DNA of 64,000 bases. It comes from an uncultured delta proteobacterium. GTDB taxonomy: Bacteria; Myxococcota; Myxococcia; Myxococcales; 40CM-4-68-19. Under the pieces are notes generated by a model. The model was not told where the DNA came from. It saw only the letters and a program-made list of their open reading frames with translations, and made no database searches. Location: contig CAIWCD010000046.1 in NCBI GenBank assembly GCA_903911145.1, positions 1 to 64,000 of the forward strand, written 5' to 3'. Shown one piece after another: positions 57,931 through 64,000 of the stretch (positions are counted from its first letter, which is position 1; each line of letters opens with the position of its first letter). Position numbers and translations under genes: made by a program.

Positions 57931-58775
57931 TCAAAGAATTGTGGCGCCGGTGTTCGTCTCCGGCAGAGGCAGCGCCCGCGCCGCGTTCCAGACGCGCAGG
58001 CTGAGCGTGCGCGGATTCCCAGCGGTGACGAGCGCGGCGGCGAACTCGTCGTTCGGTGCGAGCGCGTGCACGCGCCAGCTCTCCGAGGCTCGCGGATCGT
58101 CGCGATGCCAGCGCAGCTGCACGGGCACGAGGCCCGGCGCGCGCTCTCGCGCTCCAGGCACGCTGACGCGCGCCAGCTCGAAGCCGAACGAAGCGAGGCT
58201 CTGCGACAGGCCGAGACCGGTGGCCTTGATGAACGCCTCCTTCGCCGACCAGAGCGAGAAGAAGGCGCGGCGCCGCTCCGATTCGTCGTCGAGCGCGCGC
58301 AGCGCTGCGCTCTCGTCGGGCGTGAAGAAGCGATCGGCGACGCCGTCGCTGTTGCGCTCGCGGATGCTCTCGAGATCGACCCCGACCTCTCTGCCGCGCG
58401 CGAGCGCGAAGAGCGCGTGATCGCGCGAGTGGCTGACGTTGAACGTGAGCCGTGGCTCCTGCTGCGCCGGAACGCTGTCGGGATCGACCAGGGCTTGCCG
58501 TGCGAGCCGTAGAGGAAGCGCAGGCGCTCCGGAGCCGCGCCCAGCAAGGCCCCGAGCAGCTCGCGCAGCAGGCCCCGGCAGGCGACCCACCGATTGTGCA
58601 GCTCCTCGGTGGCGAACCGATCGGCGCGATCGATCTCGTCGGGAGAGAGCGTGTCGCTCAGCTGCTGGATGCGCGGGCCCGACAGATCGAGCGTCGCGAG
58701 CGCGAGCAGCACCTCATCGTCTGCCGGGAGGAGCGGCTTGAGCAGCGGACTCCACGTGTGCTCGGCGGCGTCCAC
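57931..58775 (-). CDS. Sfp-type phosphopantetheinyl transferase, frame broken
   Basis: From a GTG at 58775 the N-terminal half reads VLLALATLDLSGPR and RFATEELHNRWVACRGLLREL to YGSHGKP; the C-terminal half (LTFNVSHSRDHALFALARG, VGVDLES, FFSLWSAKEAFIKATG) is in another frame. The enzyme would attach phosphopantetheine to carrier proteins; Asp/Glu of GVDLES and WSAKEAFIK are intact. At AAGCCCTGG near 58483 one added C gives GKPLVDPD and joins both halves. Either an assembly error or a recently broken gene. Confidence 0.75.
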
Positions 58776-58792
58776 GCAGCAGTGCCCTCGCC

Positions 58793-59806
58793 TCAGTCGT
58801 GCGATTCGGACGAGGAGTCGCGCTCGCCGCTGCTCTCAATGCCGCCCTCGCTGAGCACGCGCAGGAGCTTGAGCGTCCCGACGCCGTCGCTCTCGGCGAC
58901 CGCGAGCACGTCTCCGTCCCCCGTCGTGAGGCGCACCTTGCGGCCGCGCGGGTAGGGCGGGGCGCGCAGGCGAGAGAGGTCGGCGGGGCCGAGCGTGTGG
59001 CCGTGGCTGACCCGCTTGGCGAGAGCCGGATCAAGCCGCAGCTCCGCGAGATCCTCGAGCGCGCGCGAGAGCGGCATGAGCACGCGTGCGAGCTCATCGC
59101 GTTGTCCGGCCTTGTTCCAGGTCATGAGCTGATCGAGCCCGACGGCCTCCTCGATCCCGAACGCGCCAACGCGCGTGCGCCGCAGCCCGCGCAGATGCGC
59201 GCCGCAGCCGAACCTCTCGCCGAGGTCGTGCGCCATCGTCCGCAGATACGTTCCCTTCGAGCAGCGCACGTAGATCGATGCATCGAAGACGGGCGAGCCC
59301 CCGTCCGGATGCGGGAGCGGTCCCGTGAACGACTTGAGCTCCGCCGATTCGACAAAGACCGATCGTGGCGCGCGCTCAACCTCGACACCTTGGCGCGCGA
59401 GCGCATAGAGCCGCTGTCCATCGATCTTGCGCGCCGAGTACATCGGCGGCGTCTGCTCGATCAGTCCGACGAATCCTCGCAACTCTTCGAGCAGCCGCGC
59501 CTCGGTCACGCCCTCGCAGGGTGCGCGCGTGAGCGTCTTGCCCGCGGCGTCCTGCGTGTCGGTGCTCTCGCCGAAACGGATGAGCGCCTCGTACTCCTTC
59601 TCGCCGTCGGAGATGAAGCCGGCGACCTTGGTGGCGTTGCCGATGCAGATCGGCAGCACGCCCGTCGCTGTCGGATCGAGCGTCCCGGTGTGCCCGCAGC
59701 GCTTCACCTTGAAGATCGTCTTCACGCGCCGCACGACATCGAACGACGTCGGCCCCGACGGCTTGTTGACCACCACCACGCCTGACCAGTCGAGCTTCTC
59801 TGCCAT
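58793..59806 (-). CDS. truB: tRNA pseudouridine(55) synthase TruB
   Basis: 337 residues from MAEKLDWSGVVVVNKPSG; a GTG eight codons earlier is also possible. It makes pseudouridine 55 in tRNA. Motifs: NKPSGPTSFDVVRRV, GHTGTLDPTATGVLP with the catalytic Asp, YEALIRFGESTDTQDAAG, PPMYSARKIDGQRLYALAR, YVRCSKGTYLRTMAHDLG. C-terminal PUA-like region (RGRKVRLTTGDGDVLAV) and an acidic/Ser tail. It is the last conserved gene of the infB operon. Confidence 0.94.
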   Translation of the reverse strand: MAEKLDWSGVVVVNKPSGPTSFDVVRRVKTIFKVKRCGHTGTLDPTATGVLPICIGNATKVAGFISDGEKEYEALIRFGESTDTQDAAGKTLTRAPCEGVTEARLLEELRGFVGLIEQTPPMYSARKIDGQRLYALARQGVEVERAPRSVFVESAELKSFTGPLPHPDGGSPVFDASIYVRCSKGTYLRTMAHDLGERFGCGAHLRGLRRTRVGAFGIEEAVGLDQLMTWNKAGQRDELARVLMPLSRALEDLAELRLDPALAKRVSHGHTLGPADLSRLRAPPYPRGRKVRLTTGDGDVLAVAESDGVGTLKLLRVLSEGGIESSGERDSSSESHD

Positions 59807-59904
59807 CGGGGATTGCGCCTTCACTTTCACTGCTGATCAGGGGCTGCGCCAAAGTGAGCTGCGTGCGCAGGAAATAGTTGTCGAATACAACCAAAGACGG
59901 TTCA

Positions 59905-60975
59905 TCAGCTCCGCAGTGCTGCAAGCGTTTCCAGCGCGCGCTCAATCTCGGTGGCGATGAATCCACGCAGCTCACCCTCGCTGCCGCGGATGGTGCAGCC
60001 GGCGGCGTTGCGATGACCGCCGCCGCCGAACTTCTGCGCGATTGAGGCGACGTCGACAGTGCCGCGCGAGCGGAAGCTGACCCGCCAGTCGCAGACCATG
60101 CCGCCGACGCTGCCCGCGTTCGAGCCCGCATTCTCTTCGGGCTCGGTGAACTGCGCCGCGACCTCGACGCCGCGGATCGAGCGGGCGTGGTTGATGAAGC
60201 CGTCGCTCAGCTCGTCGCTCGAGCCGCAACGTCGCTTCATCTCGTTGGTGATCGTCAGCGTCGCGAGCTTCCCGCCGGGCGCGACCTCAAGCGTCCCGAG
60301 CACGTCGGCGAGCAGCTTCATGCGCGCGAGCGGCTGCTGCTCGTATACGCGCACCGTCATCTCCCACGGGTCAACGCCCGCCTCGAGCAACTCGGCCGCG
60401 CAGCGCAGCGATTCGGGGTCGGTGCTCGCGTAGCGGAATCCGCCCGTGTCCGCGAGGATGCTCGCGTAGATGCTCTCGGCCGAATCGCGCGAGACCGCGT
60501 GGCCGAGGCCCCGGATGATCTTGTGCACGAGTACTCCCACTGCGGCCGCTGCGGGATCGACGTAGTTGATGTCGCCAAACGGCTCAGTGGTGATGTGGTG
60601 ATCGAGGTTGATGAAGACACCTCTGCGCGCACCATCCGGCAGGTCGGGTCCGAGTCGCGATGCCGCGCCGGAATCGGTCGCCACCGTCGCGTCGAACCGC
60701 TCGTCCGGGCTTAGTGTACGAACGACACGATCTGCGCCGGCGAGAAAGCGATAGTTGTAGGGCAGCTCGTCCGGGTTGTAGACGACCACCTCGCGCCCGA
60801 GTTCACGCAGCGCCGCGGCCAGCGCCAGCGCGCTCCCGAGCGCATCTCCGTCGGGATGTCGATGCATCGTGCAGAGCACGCGCCGCGCACCTTTGAGCGC
60901 ATCGATGACCAGAGGAAGATTCTCCTCGGGCCGCCAGTCGCGCGCGTTCTTCACCCCGACGTTGATGGCCTTCAT
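59905..60975 (-). CDS. nrnA: DHH/DHHA1 phosphoesterase, NrnA/RecJ-like oligoribonuclease
   Basis: 356 residues from an ATG with AAGGAG six bases upstream. NrnA degrades nano-RNA and pAp. DHH domain: LCTMHRHPDGDALGSALALA, VATDSGAASRLG, FINLDHHITTEPFGDINYVD with the DHH motif. DHHA1 end: VSFRSRGTVDVASIAQKFGGGGHRNAAG. All metal-binding residues are visible. It overlaps rbfA by four bases; infB-rbfA-nrnA-truB is a known operon order. Confidence 0.92.
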   Translation of the reverse strand: MKAINVGVKNARDWRPEENLPLVIDALKGARRVLCTMHRHPDGDALGSALALAAALRELGREVVVYNPDELPYNYRFLAGADRVVRTLSPDERFDATVATDSGAASRLGPDLPDGARRGVFINLDHHITTEPFGDINYVDPAAAAVGVLVHKIIRGLGHAVSRDSAESIYASILADTGGFRYASTDPESLRCAAELLEAGVDPWEMTVRVYEQQPLARMKLLADVLGTLEVAPGGKLATLTITNEMKRRCGSSDELSDGFINHARSIRGVEVAAQFTEPEENAGSNAGSVGGMVCDWRVSFRSRGTVDVASIAQKFGGGGHRNAAGCTIRGSEGELRGFIATEIERALETLAALRS

Positions 60976-61430
60976 CGCGGCTCCTTGTCTCCCGGTGCCG
61001 CGGCAGACGAATCGCGCGCGCCCGCTCCTGTCGCGGCCGTGCTGCTCTCTTCGTCGCGCGGCGATTCGGCCATCAGTCGGGCGTCGCTCGCCTTCGCTTC
61101 GCGCAGCAGCTGATCGATCCTGTCGCCGCGATCGATCGCCTCGTCGTAGGTGAACGACAACTCGGGCACGACGCGCATGCCGAGCGTGTGCCCCAACTCG
61201 CGCCGCAGATATCCCTTCGCCGCCTCGAGTCCTTGCGCGGTCGCCTTCTGCACCGCCGCGTCGCCATGCACCGTCCAGTAGACGCGCGCCTGCCGCAGAT
61301 CGGGCGAGACCTTCGCGCCCGTGATGGTGACGAGCCCCAGCCGCGGGTCGCGCAGCCCGCGCGCGAGCACCTCGCCCAGACACTGCTGCACCATCTGCCC
61401 CACGCGCGCCGGCCTGCTGTGTGTGCTCAC
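60972..61430 (-). CDS. rbfA: Ribosome-binding factor A
   Basis: 152 residues from a GTG overlapping the previous stop (GTGA). RbfA helps mature the 30S subunit. The KH-like fold shows VGQMVQQCLGEVLARGLRDPRLG, TGAKVSPDLRQARVYWTVHG and MRVVPELSFTYDEAIDRGDR. A low-complexity Ala/Ser tail of about 30 residues is extra. Confidence 0.93.
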   Translation of the reverse strand: MSTHSRPARVGQMVQQCLGEVLARGLRDPRLGLVTITGAKVSPDLRQARVYWTVHGDAAVQKATAQGLEAAKGYLRRELGHTLGMRVVPELSFTYDEAIDRGDRIDQLLREAKASDARLMAESPRDEESSTAATGAGARDSSAAAPGDKEPR

Positions 61431-61939
61431 TTGGCCTTCTCCTCGAAATCCGATTCGGTCAACCAGCCTGCTTCCGTCGTGCCCGCGTCCTGCGCTCCAA
61501 TGGCCGACGTGCCAGTCGGCGCCGCGCTCGTCTCATCGTCGGCATTGGCGAGCAGCCGCTCCTCTTCCTCGAGATCCCAGCCGCTGTCTGCCGCGATCTC
61601 TTCGGGAGTCGGATCGAGCATTGGCTTGTCGGCGAGCGATTCGCGCATCTGCCCGATCGTCTCGATCTCCACTTCGCGCCCGAGCAGCGAGACGTCCGCG
61701 TTCGCCTCGACATCGCGCGTGAACTTCGCGAGCACCTCGTCGACGAAGCGGCGATCGTTGGAGACCACCGAGACGCCGATCTGCGCGCGCTGCCAGACGT
61801 CGTTCTCGCCCACCTCGGCGATCGATGCGTTGTAGCGGGAGCGTGCGCGGTCGACGATCTTGCGCAGCACGTGCCGCTTGTCCTTGAGCGACTGCGCGCC
61901 CGGGATCGAGAGCGTCAACCTGAGGATTCCGACCACCAT
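61427..61939 (-). CDS. DUF503 family protein
   Basis: 170 residues. The first 95 residues are the DUF503 fold (RLTLSIPGAQSLKDKRHVLRKI split, RYNASIAEVGENDVWQRAQIGVSVVSNDRRFV split), standard between infB and rbfA in many bacteria. A tail of about 75 residues, acidic and Ala-rich, is extra. Function is unknown; probably linked to ribosome assembly by position. Confidence 0.92.
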   Translation of the reverse strand: MVVGILRLTLSIPGAQSLKDKRHVLRKIVDRARSRYNASIAEVGENDVWQRAQIGVSVVSNDRRFVDEVLAKFTRDVEANADVSLLGREVEIETIGQMRESLADKPMLDPTPEEIAADSGWDLEEEERLLANADDETSAAPTGTSAIGAQDAGTTEAGWLTESDFEEKAK

Positions 61940-62015
61940 GGACGCCCTGTCTTCTTCCGGTCGATGAGCGCCGCACCCGCGCTGGGAGCGGCGCTCCGCG
62001 ATTCGACCGAAGACT

Positions 62016-64000
62016 CTACGTCAGCGACGGGCGGATCGTCTCGAGTTCGTAGGCCTCGATCACATCGCCCTCGCGGAGCTCGTTGAAGCCCTCGATGCCG
62101 ATGCCGCACTCGAAGCCCTTGTCGACTTCCTTGACGTCGTCCTTGAAGCGGCGCAGCGACGCGATCTTGCCGCTGAAGATCGACTTGGAGTCGCGCTGGA
62201 CGCGCACGAACGCGGTCCGCGTGATCTTGCCGTCGGTGACCGAGGAGCCGGCGATGGTGCCGAGCTTGGGCACGTTGAAGAGCGCCTGCACGCGCGCCTT
62301 GCCGAGCGCCTTCTCCTTGATGATCGCCTCGAGCAGCCCTTCCATCGCGAGCTTCACGTCATCGAGAACTTCGTAGATGATCGTGTACGTCTTGAGCGTC
62401 ACGCCCTTCTGCGCGGCCGTCTCAGCAGCTTTGCTCTCGGTCTTGACGTTGAAGCCGACGAGGATCGCCTTGGAGACGAGGCCCAGCATCACGTCGCTCT
62501 CGCTGACGTTGCCGACAGCCGAGTGGAGAATGCGGACGTTGACCTTGGGCGTGGAGAGCTTGGTGAGCGCGACTTTGAGCGCCTCGAGCGATCCACCGAC
62601 GTCGGCCTTGACGATGACGCGCAGCTCCTTCGCCTCGTCCTTGCTCGACGCCTTGAGGACGTCTTCCATCGTCATCTTGCCGGTCGACTTGGTCAGCTCG
62701 AGATCACGCGCCTTGATGCGGCGGTGATCCGCGATGACTCCCGCGGCCTGTTCGTCCTCGACCACGTTCAGCTCGTCGCCCGCGTTGGGCACGCCGTCGA
62801 GGCCGAGCACCTCCACCGGGAAGCCAGGCGGGACGTCATCGATCGCCTCGCCATGCTCGTTCATCAGCGAGCGCACGCGGCCGCTCTGGATGCCGACGAC
62901 GATCGGATCACCGACGCGCAGCGTGCCCTGCTTGACGAGCACGGTAATGACCGGGCCGCGGCCCTTCTCAAGCTTCGCCTCGATCACCACACCGACCGGC
63001 GTGATGTTCGGATTCGCCTTGAGCTCGAGCACTTCGGCCTGGAGGAGAATCGCCTCGAGCAGCTTGTCGAGACCCTCTCCCGTGCGGGCCGAGACGGGGA
63101 CCATCATCACGTCGCCGCCCCAGTCTTCCGCGAGCAGACCGTGCTCGGAGAGCTGCTGCTTGATGCGCTCGGGCTGCGCGCCCGGCTTGTCGATCTTGTT
63201 GATGGCGACGAGGATCTGCGTCTTCGCGGCCTTCGCGTGGTTGATCGACTCGATCGTCTGCGGCATCACGCCGTCGTCGGCCGAGACCACCAGCACCGCG
63301 ATGTCGGTGATGTTCGCGCCGCGCGCACGCATCGCCGTAAACGCTTCGTGGCCAGGCGTGTCGAGAAAGGTGATCGCCGCTTCGCCGCCATCAGAGCCGA
63401 CGACATCGACCGAGTAGGCGCCGATGTGCTGCGTGATCCCGCCGGCCTCGCCTGCAGCCACGGTGGTCTTGCGGATCGCGTCGAGCAGCGAAGTCTTGCC
63501 GTGGTCGACGTGGCCCATGATGGTGACGACGGGCGGACGCCAGACGTTGTCCTCTTCCTTGTTCTCGACCTCGGGCAGGTAGTCGTCGATCTCGAAGCCG
63601 ACCTTCTCGACCTTCCAGCCGAAGTCGACCGCGAGCAGCGACGCGGTGTCGAAGTCGATCGGCTGGTTGATGGTGACCATCTTCCCGAGCGCGACCAGCT
63701 TGCGAATGAGCTCGTTGCCCTTGACGCCCATCTCCTGCGAGAGCTCGGAGACCGTGATCGTGTCCTCGATGCGCACAACCTTCTTGTGCTCGGCCATCTC
63801 GGTGATCTCGGTGCCCTTGCCCTTCTTCCCCATCTTCTTCTTGTGGCCGCGCACGGGCACGTAGGCCCGCTGCCGCGCCAGCTCGACGAGGTCCTGCTTG
63901 GAGAGGGACTCGTTCTTGTCGACGCGCGGACCCTTCTTGGTCTTCTGCTTGTCCTTGGTGACGTCGATGAACTCCCGGCCGCGGCCAGGTCCGCCCGAGA
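62016..64000 (-). CDS. infB: Translation initiation factor IF-2, partial
   Basis: The last 660 residues are visible; the 5' end runs off the window. IF-2 is the GTPase that loads initiator tRNA. Visible: an IF2_N domain ([21 protein letters not shown]), G domain with [33 protein letters not shown], domain II and the C-terminal domains ending [18 protein letters not shown]. The reading continues upstream of residue MPVRGHKK into [20 protein letters not shown], so no start lies within the window. It heads the infB-DUF503-rbfA-nrnA-truB operon. Confidence 0.97.
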   Translation of the reverse strand, partial: SGGPGRGREFIDVTKDKQKTKKGPRVDKNESLSKQDLVELARQRAYVPVRGHKKKMGKKGKGTEITEMAEHKKVVRIEDTITVSELSQEMGVKGNELIRKLVALGKMVTINQPIDFDTASLLAVDFGWKVEKVGFEIDDYLPEVENKEEDNVWRPPVVTIMGHVDHGKTSLLDAIRKTTVAAGEAGGITQHIGAYSVDVVGSDGGEAAITFLDTPGHEAFTAMRARGANITDIAVLVVSADDGVMPQTIESINHAKAAKTQILVAINKIDKPGAQPERIKQQLSEHGLLAEDWGGDVMMVPVSARTGEGLDKLLEAILLQAEVLELKANPNITPVGVVIEAKLEKGRGPVITVLVKQGTLRVGDPIVVGIQSGRVRSLMNEHGEAIDDVPPGFPVEVLGLDGVPNAGDELNVVEDEQAAGVIADHRRIKARDLELTKSTGKMTMEDVLKASSKDEAKELRVIVKADVGGSLEALKVALTKLSTPKVNVRILHSAVGNVSESDVMLGLVSKAILVGFNVKTESKAAETAAQKGVTLKTYTIIYEVLDDVKLAMEGLLEAIIKEKALGKARVQALFNVPKLGTIAGSSVTDGKITRTAFVRVQRDSKSIFSGKIASLRRFKDDVKEVDKGFECGIGIEGFNELREGDVIEAYELETIRPSLT

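Noticed and set aside
62013-62018. TAGAGT as promoter of DUF503
   Set aside because: Its TAG is the infB stop codon, so the match is partly forced; DUF503 is more simply read as part of the infB operon.

Overview
The window is GC-rich DNA (roughly two-thirds G+C by eye) with a gene repertoire typical of Myxococcota / former Deltaproteobacteria. The pointers are a CarD-like regulator with a histone-like tail, zinc-ribbon/FHA proteins beside a Hanks-type kinase, a DUF4388-DnaJ-TPR protein, several ECF sigma factors, and families of lipoproteins with Gly/Ala/Ser-rich linkers. No tRNA, rRNA, CRISPR array, insertion sequence or replication origin was recognised. The species cannot be named from this window.

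Layout. 1-6.2 kb (minus strand): the edge of a lipoprotein gene, a Fur-box-controlled feoA-feoB iron-uptake operon with a small membrane protein, ridA and a bifunctional (p)ppGpp synthetase/hydrolase. 6.4-11.1 kb: two zinc-ribbon/FHA proteins flanking a divergent Ser/Thr kinase. 11.2-25.4 kb: an ECF sigma factor, mutS2, malQ, RNase R in an operon with a sigma/anti-sigma pair, a GT39-like membrane glycosyltransferase operon, and carD with a catalytically degenerate archaemetzincin. 25.5-33.6 kb: a very-long-chain-type acyl-CoA dehydrogenase, an M1 aminopeptidase, a TPM-domain protein, dnaB and small conserved genes. 33.6-37.9 kb: the rplY-pth-rpsF-rpsR-rplI cluster plus an exported protein. 38.1-47.8 kb: an accessory region. 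47.8-57.9 kb: a phospholipase D-like lipoprotein, an EF-G-like GTPase, the DnaJ-like protein, rho with a very long disordered N-terminus, and a sigma/anti-sigma-like/membrane operon. 58-64 kb: the conserved infB-DUF503-rbfA-nrnA-truB operon followed by a frame-broken phosphopantetheinyl transferase.

The accessory region (38.1-47.8 kb) is the most interesting part. It holds four paralogous lipoprotein genes of a family I do not recognise, one gene with a CsgG/FlgO-like N-terminal region, two nucleotidyltransferase/small-protein modules, and a decayed copy of one of them. Lipoprotein D has eight perfect copies of an octanucleotide exactly at its translation start. The tract lies six bases after an extended -10 element shared with two neighbouring genes, an architecture expected of a phase-variable (contingency) gene.

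Two repeat families run through the window. One is a short palindrome with core TTGAGTGCAAA, found between genes and inside coding regions, with two intergenic or start-proximal copies enlarged by 15-bp modules. The other is a long hairpin placed directly after stop codons, whose two complete copies keep pairing despite base changes. Five genes show a one-base frame break; four of these would be repaired by adding a single base, so either the assembly under-calls bases or these genes really slip.
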